Part shown: one piece after another, positions 24,116-30,997 of the stretch | How the letters are laid out: each line of letters starts with the position of its first letter | How positions within the stretch are numbered: the stretch's first letter is position 1 | DNA from: Oscillospiraceae bacterium | GTDB lineage: Bacteria > Bacillota > Clostridia > Oscillospirales > Acutalibacteraceae | Assembly (NCBI GenBank): GCA_902786285.1 | Contig: CADABX010000017.1 | Span: forward strand, 1-35,675 | Direction: 5' to 3' | DNA length: 35,675 nt | The notes under the pieces: model-generated | The model's database searches: none | The model's input: the letters and a program-made list of their open reading frames with translations, nothing else | Told to the model about the DNA's origin: nothing | Position numbers and translations under genes: made by a program

Positions 24116-24335
24116 ATAATGCTTCTTCTATCATTGCCATTAATTCACTGGGTTTGATGTTTAATGCTTCGCTAAGACGAAAGAAGGTTTCTAAAGTTGG
24201 TTTCCGTTCGCCCCGTTCAATTGCACTCAGATGTGTCCGACCTATTCCGGCAAGACCACTGACAACTTCTTGTGATAATCCGCGTTGCTCTCTGTATTGT
24301 TGTATTACTAAACCAACTACTTTTGCATCTAACAT
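24114..24335 (-). CDS. XRE-family HTH regulator
   Basis: A 73-residue single-domain Cro/C1-type DNA-binding protein. The helix-turn-helix is clear: YREQRGLSQEVVSGLAGIGRTHLSAIERGERKPTLETFFRLSEALNI, which spans most of the protein. Such small XRE proteins usually bind as dimers and often control themselves and a divergent neighbour. The ATG at 24335 has an AAGGAAG site 9 bases upstream. The gene is much more AT-rich than those outside the island. The divergent secreted-protein gene begins 130 bases away, across a promoter flanked by 12-base direct repeats that may be its binding sites. A solitary restriction-modification or phage-type controller is another possibility. Confidence 0.9.
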   Translation of the reverse strand: MLDAKVVGLVIQQYREQRGLSQEVVSGLAGIGRTHLSAIERGERKPTLETFFRLSEALNIKPSELMAMIEEAL

Positions 24336-24383
24336 AACACCACTTCCTTATGGAATAAGTGTAATGTGCTCTCTTGCATTTGA

Positions 24384-24415
24384 TGAATACATATGTTGAC
24401 AAATGAATACAAATG
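24384..24415. repeat. Operator-like 12-base direct repeats around the island promoter
   Basis: TGAATACATATG (24384-24395) and TGAATACAAATG (24404-24415) match at 11 of 12 positions with a 20-base period, about two helical turns. They bracket and overlap the -35 of the secreted-protein promoter, so a protein bound here would control it. The adjacent XRE regulator is the natural candidate. Confidence 0.6.
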
Positions 24416-24424
24416 TGATACGAT
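24396..24424 (+). promoter_or_regulatory. Promoter for the secreted island protein
   Basis: TTGACA (24396-24401) and TACGAT (24419-24424) are 17 bases apart, with a TG at 24416-24417 that makes an extended -10. The start would be near 24431, 35 bases before the start codon. Confidence 0.75.
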
Positions 24425-24465
24425 TATTAAAATGTTGGCGAACAATAAACGCAGGAGGTATATGT

Positions 24466-25740
24466 ATGAGAAAACTATTGGCGACGTTTGTGATGTTTTG
24501 TTTATTGTTAGGTAGTCTTATGATACCATCATATGCGGCATCAAACTATTACGATGAAGATTTGTTTTTAAGTAAGCTAGGAGAGTTAGAAAACATTATT
24601 AAAACTGATGGCCTTATTAACTCATATAATGAAAAGCTTTTAGAATATGATATTACTTTTAAAGACAGAGAGGATAATTCTCTAATTATTTTAGAAAGAG
24701 ACGGAATTCATTTTTTGTACTATTATGGCGATACAGCCAAAATTGAAATGACATTTAATAAAGATGAGATCCAGTATGTGGATGTCGAAGTGATTACATC
24801 AGATGTATTTGTGTTTAAGGCAAATGCAAGAATTGACGCTCTGAATTTTACTACTGATGAAGATGATCTTTATAGATTCGCTTACGACAATACCAAAGGA
24901 CCGAAGACTAATTCAAATCATTTTGCTAACTTACTTTTTAATCTTGCTTTTACCGCATGGAACATGCATTTGAGAAGAGATGCGGGAATGTCTATTTCGG
25001 AACTTGGATTTGCTAATTATTGCCCTGGACATACCGAACTAGTTCCTGGTTATATTGTTCAACAGCCAAGTTGTAATCAAGAAGGCAGACAGAAATACGT
25101 ATGCAATTTTTGTGGTTTGGTATATGAGGAGAGAATTATCCCAAAAACTAATCATACTTATAAAACAAATATAGTTCCTGCAACCGACAAAGAAGATGGA
25201 AGAACAGAGAGAATTTGCAAAGTTTGTGGCGATACTCAAGAAACTGCAAGCATTGCTAGAATAGCAAGCGTCGAGCTTGAAAAAACAACTTTCGTTTGTG
25301 ATGGGAAAAAGAAAAAACCAGCAGTCATTGTGAAAGATGCGAATGGAAGAGTTATTTCAAACAAGAATTATTCGATCGAATACTCTGGTTCTGGGAAAAA
25401 AGTTGGTGTATATAACGTTACGGTGATTTTTAAAGGTAACTATTCCGGTACATTTATTTTGCCTTTCAAAGTAATGCCTGCTAAGGCAACAGAATTGAAA
25501 AAAAGTGGGAAAAAGATGATGTGGACAGAAGCAAAAGGAGCACAAAAATACATCGTTTACTATTCAGAATCGAAAGACGGTACATATAAGAAGCTGGGAA
25601 GTACATCGAAAACTGTACTAAGCTTGAAAAAGCTTGAACTCGGAAAAACTTACTATTTTAAAATTAGAACCTTTGCAAAAGTTGATGGAAAAGCTTTGTA
25701 TGGTGCTTATTCTAATATCCTAAAAGCGAAATTAAAATGA
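24466..25740 (+). CDS. Secreted multidomain protein (Cys-pair repeats, Ig-like and FN3-like domains)
   Basis: A 424-residue exported protein with a clear signal peptide, MRKLLATFVMFCLLLGSL to about SYA. The N-terminal half (about 25-195) is not recognised and is charged, with alternating strands and helices. A cysteine-rich segment follows (about 198-275): CPGH, CNQEG, YVCNFCG, then ICKVCG, zinc-ribbon-like modules common in clostridial surface proteins. Next comes an Ig-like domain (KTTFVCDGKKKKPAVIVKDANGRVI ... GVYNVTVIFKGNYSG) and a C-terminal fibronectin type III-like domain (MMWTEAKGAQKYIVYYSES ... YYFKIRTFAKV). No sortase motif is seen. The ATG at 24466 has AGGAGG seven bases upstream; an in-frame opening from 24403 overlaps the promoter. 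Base composition is strongly AT-rich compared with both flanks, suggesting recent acquisition. Confidence 0.85.
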   Translation: MRKLLATFVMFCLLLGSLMIPSYAASNYYDEDLFLSKLGELENIIKTDGLINSYNEKLLEYDITFKDREDNSLIILERDGIHFLYYYGDTAKIEMTFNKDEIQYVDVEVITSDVFVFKANARIDALNFTTDEDDLYRFAYDNTKGPKTNSNHFANLLFNLAFTAWNMHLRRDAGMSISELGFANYCPGHTELVPGYIVQQPSCNQEGRQKYVCNFCGLVYEERIIPKTNHTYKTNIVPATDKEDGRTERICKVCGDTQETASIARIASVELEKTTFVCDGKKKKPAVIVKDANGRVISNKNYSIEYSGSGKKVGVYNVTVIFKGNYSGTFILPFKVMPAKATELKKSGKKMMWTEAKGAQKYIVYYSESKDGTYKKLGSTSKTVLSLKKLELGKTYYFKIRTFAKVDGKALYGAYSNILKAKLK

Positions 25741-25742
25741 AT

Positions 25743-25767
25743 AAAAAGCCGCAGTTAGCGGCTTTTT
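25743..25767. terminator. Bidirectional terminator at the right edge of the AT-rich island
   Basis: AAAGCCGC (25745-25752) pairs with GCGGCTTT (25758-25765) around AGTTA, with T-runs on both strands. The stop codon of the minus-strand CofE-like gene is at 25766-25768. Confidence 0.92.
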
Positions 25768-26470
25768 ATAATGCCCGCCGCACCACACAAAGCGGCGTGC
25801 TTTCGTGCGACTGGCCGAGCGGATTGTCGCGGAACACCTGCTTGCAAAAGGAAGTCGGGATACTGCTGCTGCTTTTGCCGAGCACCTCCACACCCAGATC
25901 GTTTGCGTCAATGATCACCACGCTGCACCCAACCAGACCCGAAAGCCGCCGCGCCACCCGGTCGGGATCCTTCGGCGCCTTTTTCGCATAGTGGTTATAC
26001 GGCGGGATCGTGCAATCGCACGGGCCGTCAATCGCGCGCGCCGCCGTGCCGGCAATGCGGTAAAACACACCGCGAACGCCGAAGGGCTTGGTCAGCGCGG
26101 AACACGCGGCGGCAAACAGCAGCCGCAAAACACCGACCTCCTCGATGGCAAGCTGCATCGTCCAGGGCGACCCGAGTCCGATCCCGTAGGGCGACCGGTA
26201 GACAAACCGGCTGAGCACTCTGGCGAGCAAAGACGGCTGGATCTCGCTGATATCCCACGCGCGGCCCTGACAGATGGCGACGATCTTTTCGCTGACAAAC
26301 AGGTAATCGCCCTTTTGAAGCGGCGTCGGCGTATAGCTTTGCATCACATCCTCGAGATTTTCCCCGCGCATAATCACATGCGTGCGGATCGGGAAACGGT
26401 CAAAACGGCCAAATGCCGTTTCGATCGCGCGCGCCTTGCCGCTGTTTGGGGAAAAGACAGAAAGATCCAT
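25766..26470 (-). CDS. CofE-like (coenzyme F420-0:L-glutamate ligase family) protein
   Basis: A 234-residue cytosolic protein that resembles the gamma-glutamyl ligase domain of CofE. Matching blocks are RTHVIMRGENLEDVM near residue 29, KGDYLFVSEKIVAICQGR (about 53-70), SRFVYRSPYGIGLGSPWTMQLAIEEVG, RGVFYRIAGTAARAIDGP and the TIPPYN motif, plus an SVVIIDANDLG segment. In actinobacteria and archaea the enzyme adds glutamate to F420-0. Firmicutes of this type are not known to make F420, and no cof gene adjoins it, so the true substrate is unknown. The ATG at 26470 follows AAAGGATG. It appears to be transcribed alone. Confidence 0.82.
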   Translation of the reverse strand: MDLSVFSPNSGKARAIETAFGRFDRFPIRTHVIMRGENLEDVMQSYTPTPLQKGDYLFVSEKIVAICQGRAWDISEIQPSLLARVLSRFVYRSPYGIGLGSPWTMQLAIEEVGVLRLLFAAACSALTKPFGVRGVFYRIAGTAARAIDGPCDCTIPPYNHYAKKAPKDPDRVARRLSGLVGCSVVIIDANDLGVEVLGKSSSSIPTSFCKQVFRDNPLGQSHESTPLCVVRRAL

Positions 26471-26564
26471 ATCTCGACATCCTTTGCTGTTTGATCCCCG
26501 TTAGTATGTCGCGCTTTGGCGAAAAAGATACGTTTTATGCGCCTCCAAATCCAGGCAAAAAAAG

Positions 26565-26587
26565 AAAACCGCCGCGGCGGTTTTTTG
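26565..26587 (-). terminator. Terminator after the small Cys-rich gene
   Basis: AAAACCGCC (26565-26573) and GGCGGTTTT (26576-26584) form a near-perfect palindrome with GC at its centre. On the minus strand it is followed by CTTTTTTTG. On the plus strand Ts also follow, but no plus-strand gene ends here. Confidence 0.8.
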
Positions 26588-26592
26588 TTATT

Positions 26593-26811
26593 TTACAGCG
26601 CAAAGTCCTCCGGACTGTAGTCGGACCCGAGCGTTTGACGCTGCGGCTTGCGTTTGAGCGGGTCGTATGTGTATTTGCTGCAGCAGTCGTCCGGCTGCAT
26701 CACCCCGTTGCGGGAACACAACACCTCGGTATCGCCCTCCACTGTGCTGCCGAAGGCGCAGTTAGCGCATTTTTTCGGGTAATCCTTGGCCCGCGTGAGC
26801 TTTTGTCTCAT
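26593..26811 (-). CDS. Small cysteine-rich protein, 72 residues
   Basis: Not recognised by name. It is soluble, with five cysteines: CANC near residue 14, a single Cys in VLCSRNG, and an adjacent pair in DDCCSKYTYDP. The spacing suggests a zinc or iron-sulfur site. The tail KRKPQRQTLGSDYSPEDFAL is polar. The start ATG 26811 has GAGGA upstream; an earlier in-frame codon at 26859 would run through that site. It lies downstream of the ylbJ-like gene on the same strand in the order ylbJ, this gene, but 63 bases separate them. Proteins of this shape occur in many gut Clostridia, to my recollection. Confidence 0.75.
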   Translation of the reverse strand: MRQKLTRAKDYPKKCANCAFGSTVEGDTEVLCSRNGVMQPDDCCSKYTYDPLKRKPQRQTLGSDYSPEDFAL

Positions 26812-26874
26812 AGCAAGTCCTCTTTCCTCTTTCAATCTTCCTGTATTGTAGCATACCAAGGCGAAAAATGCAAG

Positions 26875-27957
26875 CTATTTCGTGCGGCCGAGCCGGATCG
26901 AACAGCGCGAACCGACCAGCAGCAGCGCGCACATCATACACATGCAGAACGAGAGCAGATAGCTGTGCTGCACTGCCGGACGGACGGGGCTTTGCATCAT
27001 CGCACCGGCCGGGAGACGGACAACCGCCAGCAGCGCCCGGCAGCAAAGAAAGCTGCACCCGGCGTGGACGGCGCGAAAAAGAGAAAACTTCCAAAACGGC
27101 AGCTCCAGCGCACCGAGGAAGGGCGAAAGCTGACAATGGGTACAAACGCCGCCCCAGGCGACAGCCAGTGCGAGCACCGGCAGCGGCATAAGCGGCGACA
27201 ACAGCCGGCACGCGTTCGTCACCTCCAGCACCGCCGCCGCAAAGGGGAGCATCTGTTGCGGCAATCCCGACGCCTGCAGCAGCGCCAGCAGTCCGCCAAA
27301 CAGCGCAACAAACCCGCAAATGAGCACCATCGTCTGCACACTTTCCCGCACGGCGCGGTCCACGCTTTCGGCAACCGGCAGCGGCTGCACCTGCGGCGGT
27401 TCTGCGGTTGCCGCATCTGTCTGTTTCCCGAAGCAAAGCCGTGCGATGATCCCGGTCAGTACCGCGCCGGCAACGACCGACGCATAGAGCACCGCGCCGG
27501 CTTTTGCGCTTCCGAGCATCCCGGCGCCGACGGCGGAAACCGCAAACGACGGCCCTGGCCCGACGCAAAACAGCAGCAGACGCTGCGCCTGCTTTCGGGT
27601 GATGCTGCCGTCTTTCCAAAGATCCGTCGCCATCGACGCGCCGACCGGATAGCCGCCGATCATCGAAAATACGAATACGGCATTGCATACATCCGGCAAA
27701 CGCAGCACCCGTCGCATGAAAAATAACGAACGGCGGGTCAGCACCCGCTGCAGCCCGCGCAGCAAAAACAGCTTTGAAACGACCAGAAACGGCAAAATCG
27801 ATCCGATCAGCGACGAAAAACAAAGCTGCAGCCCCTGCGTTACGCCGAGCGACACCTGCTTCGGAAAAAGCAGCAGCAACACGGCGAGCGCGCCGAAACA
27901 CAGCGCCTGTATCAAAAACGAAACGCTTTCCAGCGAAAAAGCAGTTTGTTGTTTCAT
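26875..27957 (-). CDS. ylbJ: YlbJ-like sporulation integral membrane protein (nucleoside-recognition/gate family)
   Basis: A 360-residue membrane protein with about eight helices. Characteristic stretches: SSLIGSILPFLVVSKLFL, the conserved SMIGGYPVGASMATDLWKDGSITRKQAQRLLLFCVGPGPSF, and a C-terminal half with LICGFVALFGGLLALL. YlbJ (SpoVV) is needed for dipicolinate movement during spore maturation in Bacillus, which fits dpaA-dpaB in this same window. The ATG at 27957 is chosen over an in-frame GTG at 27966 because GCGGTGA supplies its ribosome site. It is divergent from yqfC-yqfD across an 83-base gap. Another gate-domain membrane protein, such as SpoIIIAF-unrelated YjiH types, is the alternative. 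Confidence 0.82.
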   Translation of the reverse strand: MKQQTAFSLESVSFLIQALCFGALAVLLLLFPKQVSLGVTQGLQLCFSSLIGSILPFLVVSKLFLLRGLQRVLTRRSLFFMRRVLRLPDVCNAVFVFSMIGGYPVGASMATDLWKDGSITRKQAQRLLLFCVGPGPSFAVSAVGAGMLGSAKAGAVLYASVVAGAVLTGIIARLCFGKQTDAATAEPPQVQPLPVAESVDRAVRESVQTMVLICGFVALFGGLLALLQASGLPQQMLPFAAAVLEVTNACRLLSPLMPLPVLALAVAWGGVCTHCQLSPFLGALELPFWKFSLFRAVHAGCSFLCCRALLAVVRLPAGAMMQSPVRPAVQHSYLLSFCMCMMCALLLVGSRCSIRLGRTK

Positions 27958-27989
27958 GTCATTCACCGCTAAGATATATGCAGCCGGAC

Positions 27990-28019
27990 GGATAACTAGA
28001 AGCGTTTCGGCATAAGCAT
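27990..28019 (+). promoter_or_regulatory. Possible sigma-E-like promoter for yqfC
   Basis: GGATAAC (27990-27996) and CATAAGCAT (28011-28019) are 14 bases apart, loosely matching the ATA ... CATA pattern of the mother-cell sigma-E. The -10 is imperfect. yqfC and yqfD are sigma-E genes in Bacillus, which is why I looked. Confidence 0.3.
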
Positions 28020-28040
28020 GAAAAAGAAAGGGGCGGTGTC

Positions 28041-28313
28041 ATGGTACATCAATGGAAACAGCGGCTCGCGTCGTTGTCTGCCTTCGGGTCCGAAGCCGAG
28101 CTTTCCGCGCCGCGGGTGGAACTTTGCGCAAACAAGCAGGCTGTGATCGAAGGGTGTGCGGGCATTGTGGAATACAGCGAAACACATGTCAGGCTCAATT
28201 GTAAAACAATCGTGCTCGAGCTGGAGGGGTTCGAGCTGTGTTTGGATCATCTTTCGTCGTCGCAGCTTTGTGTCAGCGGACAGTTGACGCTGCTGCGGTT
28301 TTTGCAAGTGTGA
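28041..28313 (+). CDS. yqfC: Sporulation protein YqfC (YabP/YqfC family)
   Basis: A 90-residue protein of the YabP/YqfC family, needed for normal sporulation in spore-formers and expressed in the mother cell. The core strands are visible: PRVELCANKQAVIEGCAGIVEYSETHVRLNCKTIVLELEGFEL, then LSSSQLCVSGQLTLLRFL, which is the typical C-terminal sequence in which a conserved Gly precedes the last strand. The ATG at 28041 has an AAGGGG site. The yqfD gene begins 12 bases downstream, the same pairing as in Bacillus. Confidence 0.9.
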   Translation: MVHQWKQRLASLSAFGSEAELSAPRVELCANKQAVIEGCAGIVEYSETHVRLNCKTIVLELEGFELCLDHLSSSQLCVSGQLTLLRFLQV

Positions 28314-28325
28314 AAGGAGCAATCT

Positions 28326-29498
28326 ATGTTAGAGTTTCCGCTGCTGCGCTGGTTGTTCGGCGTGCTGCTGTTTCGTGCGACGGGCGGTTTTCCGGCGCGG
28401 TTTTTAAATCTGTGCGACAGTGAAAACCTGCGCGTGTGGCATTTGCGGCAAGACAAAGGCGGCGTTTCAGCCCTTGTTTCTCCCCGTGACTACCGCCGGC
28501 TGCGGCTCGCCGCGCGGCAGGCGGGGATGACGGTCCGCTGTCTGGAAAAACGCGGACTGCCGTTCTTTTTGCATCAGAACCGGAACCGCACGGGACTGTT
28601 GGCGGGCGCCGTTGTCTGTGCGGTGCTCGCCGTGTTTTGCTCCGGTTTTTTGTGGACAGTGGAAACAACGGGCAACGAACGCGTCAGCGATTCCGAGATC
28701 CTTGCCGCCGCCGCGAAGATCGGCCTGTATCCCGGGGCAAAAAAACCGAAGGACAATGGCGAAGTGCTGGCGATCCGGCTGCAGCAGGAGCTGGACGGCG
28801 CGCTGTCGTGGGCGGCGGTGAACCTCATCGGTTCGCGCTGTGTGATCGAAGTGCGCGACGCCGAACGGCAAACGACGTTGCCCGACCCGCCATACGGCGC
28901 ACCGGCCGATCTGGTGGCCGACTTTGACGGGCAGATTCTCTCGCTCGAAGTCCACAGCGGCGTCAAGGCGAACGAAGTTGGCAACGGGGTCAAAAAGGGC
29001 GATCTTTTGATCAGCGGCACCCGCAAAGACCGCGAAGGAAAGCCCTATTACTACGAAGCGCGCGGCGTTGTGACGGCGCTGCATAACGACCGGCGCAGCA
29101 TGGAAGGCGCTTTGCGTCCCGCGCTTTACGCGCCGCGGGCGGTTCGCCGTGTCTGCGTTCTGCATCTTTGGCATCTGTCGATCCCGCTCGGTCTGTTTCC
29201 GCGCGGCAAAGACTATACGGCATACAGCCATACGTCCGCTTTGACGCTGCGCGGCGTCAAACTGCCGTTTGCGTTGGAAACCAAAACGCGGATCTATTGG
29301 GCAAAACAGCCGGCCGACGGCACCGGGTTGCTGTTTGATTCGTTCGTTCTTTCGTGTGCCGACGCCTACCGCAATACGCGGGTGCTTTCGGGCGAAGTGA
29401 CGGTGCAAACAAAAGGCGAAAGCTGCACCGTGATCCAGCAAAGCCGCGTGATCGACTTTATGGGCGTTTCGCGTGTGCTGCAGGCGAAAGAAGATTGA
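28326..29498 (+). CDS. yqfD: Sporulation protein YqfD
   Basis: A 390-residue sporulation protein. The N-terminal domain (about 1-90) carries FLNLCDSENLRVWHLRQDKGGVSALVSPRDYRRLRLAARQAGM, which matches the family. One membrane helix follows (about 96-113, LLAGAVVCAVLAVFCSGF), and then a large extracytoplasmic part with ETTGNERVSDSEILAAAAKIGLYPGAKKP and RCVIEVRDAERQ. The ATG at 28326 has GAAAGGAG upstream and lies 12 bases after yqfC. The phoH-like and ybeY genes that often follow in Clostridia are absent; a MATE gene with its own promoter follows instead. Confidence 0.92.
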   Translation: MLEFPLLRWLFGVLLFRATGGFPARFLNLCDSENLRVWHLRQDKGGVSALVSPRDYRRLRLAARQAGMTVRCLEKRGLPFFLHQNRNRTGLLAGAVVCAVLAVFCSGFLWTVETTGNERVSDSEILAAAAKIGLYPGAKKPKDNGEVLAIRLQQELDGALSWAAVNLIGSRCVIEVRDAERQTTLPDPPYGAPADLVADFDGQILSLEVHSGVKANEVGNGVKKGDLLISGTRKDREGKPYYYEARGVVTALHNDRRSMEGALRPALYAPRAVRRVCVLHLWHLSIPLGLFPRGKDYTAYSHTSALTLRGVKLPFALETKTRIYWAKQPADGTGLLFDSFVLSCADAYRNTRVLSGEVTVQTKGESCTVIQQSRVIDFMGVSRVLQAKED

Positions 29499-29523
29499 CA
29501 TTCCGTCGCGTTTCCTTTATAAT
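29495..29523 (+). promoter_or_regulatory. Sigma-A promoter for the MATE gene, overlapping the yqfD stop
   Basis: Perfect -35 TTGACA (29495-29500) and perfect -10 TATAAT (29518-29523) with a 17-base spacer. The yqfD stop codon TGA is inside the -35. No terminator separates yqfD from it. Confidence 0.88.
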
Positions 29524-29556
29524 AGACAGGATATTATCAAACAAAGGAATCATCTT

Positions 29557-30996
29557 ATGAAACTGACGGATTATCTCGGCGACCGGGGATTCTGGCGCGA
29601 TACTGTGCGTCTTGCGCTGCCGATCGCCGTACAGAATATGCTGGCCAGCTCCTTTTCGCTGATCGACACACTGATGGTCAGCCGTCTGGGCGATCTCGCG
29701 CTGTCCTCTGTGGGCATGGCAGGGCAGTGGAGCTGGTTTTTAAATCTCATCACCTTCGGCGTCGCGTCGGGCATGTCGGTCTTCGGCTCGCAATACCGCG
29801 GGGTGAAAAACCACACCGCCATGCGCCGCGTGCTCGGTTTGTCGCTGCTCATCATTTTGTGCGTATCTGCGGTGTTCACCGTGAGCGCTGCGGTGTTCCC
29901 AACCGGCATCATCTCCATCTTCAACAAGACGCCCGCCGTCATCGAAAGCGGCACCGCTTATCTCAAAATCGCCTGCATCTCCTATCCGGCGGTCGGGCTG
30001 ACGGTGATCTTGTCCACCTTTCTGCGCACGATCGAGCAGCCGCGTGTGCCGATGTATGTTTCGCTCTTTACCACCGCGCTCAACGCGTTTTTGAACTATA
30101 CGCTGATCTTCGGCCATTTCGGCGCGCCGGCGCTTGGGGTGCGCGGCGCCGCGGCGGCAACGTGTATTTCCTCGTGGACGGGCCCGGTGCTGCTGCTATT
30201 GATCTCCCTTGTGCAGCACAACCACATGGTGCGCCATCCGCGCGATCTGGTGTCGTTTACCCGGCAGGATGCTGCTTCGTTTGTCCGCCGTGCGTTTCCC
30301 GTGGTACTCAACGAAACGGTCTGGGCGCTCGGCACGCTGGCGCTGCAGTCGATCTATTCCAACATGGGATATGAATACTACGCTGCAGTTTCCATCGTCA
30401 AAACATTTATGGAGCTGTCGTTCGCGTTCATCGTCGGCCTCGGCAACGCCTGCGTCATCATGGTCGGCAAATCCGTCGGCGCGGGCAGAATCGAACAGTG
30501 CCTGCGCGACGCAAAGCGGTTTTCGCTGCTGGTGCCGCTGGGTACGGCCGGTATCGGTTTGCTGATGATCCTGCTGCGCCGGCCGCTGATCTCGATCTTC
30601 ACCTTCGGCGACAACATTTCCGATCTGACGATCCGGACCGCACTGTTCATCACGTTGTTTGTGGCGATCGAGCTGCCGCTGCGCAATATCCCGTATATCC
30701 AGATCGTCGGCATCTACCGCTCCGGCGGCGACACACTGTACGGGATGCTGTGCGACGTGGGAACCTTGTGGGTGTTTGCCGTGCCGGTCGCGTTTCTGGC
30801 CGCCAACGTGTGGCATCTGCCGTTCGTCTGGGTCTATATGCTCGCGTATCTGACGGAGGATCTGCCGAAGGTGGTCATCTGCCTGCAGCGCTTCTTTTCC
30901 AAAAAATGGCTCAAGCCCGTCACTCCAGAGGGCATCGAGGGGCTTGCGCAGTGGCGACGCCAACACGAAAAGCATAAAATACAGGAGGGAACCTGA
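29557..30996 (+). CDS. MATE family multidrug/metabolite exporter
   Basis: A 479-residue membrane protein with about 12 helices, an Na+- or H+-driven antiporter of the NorM/DinF type. It starts with the family's usual PIAVQNMLASSFSLIDTLMVSRLGD and repeats the pattern in the second half (FPVVLNETVWALGTLALQSIYSNMG, GNACVIMVGKSVGAG). The C-terminus is polar and basic. The ATG at 29557 has AAAGGAA upstream, and an in-frame extension back to 29473 overlaps yqfD. It is the first gene of a likely operon with the GH3 gene, which starts one base after its stop codon. Confidence 0.93.
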   Translation: MKLTDYLGDRGFWRDTVRLALPIAVQNMLASSFSLIDTLMVSRLGDLALSSVGMAGQWSWFLNLITFGVASGMSVFGSQYRGVKNHTAMRRVLGLSLLIILCVSAVFTVSAAVFPTGIISIFNKTPAVIESGTAYLKIACISYPAVGLTVILSTFLRTIEQPRVPMYVSLFTTALNAFLNYTLIFGHFGAPALGVRGAAAATCISSWTGPVLLLLISLVQHNHMVRHPRDLVSFTRQDAASFVRRAFPVVLNETVWALGTLALQSIYSNMGYEYYAAVSIVKTFMELSFAFIVGLGNACVIMVGKSVGAGRIEQCLRDAKRFSLLVPLGTAGIGLLMILLRRPLISIFTFGDNISDLTIRTALFITLFVAIELPLRNIPYIQIVGIYRSGGDTLYGMLCDVGTLWVFAVPVAFLAANVWHLPFVWVYMLAYLTEDLPKVVICLQRFFSKKWLKPVTPEGIEGLAQWRRQHEKHKIQEGT

Positions 30997-30997
30997 A

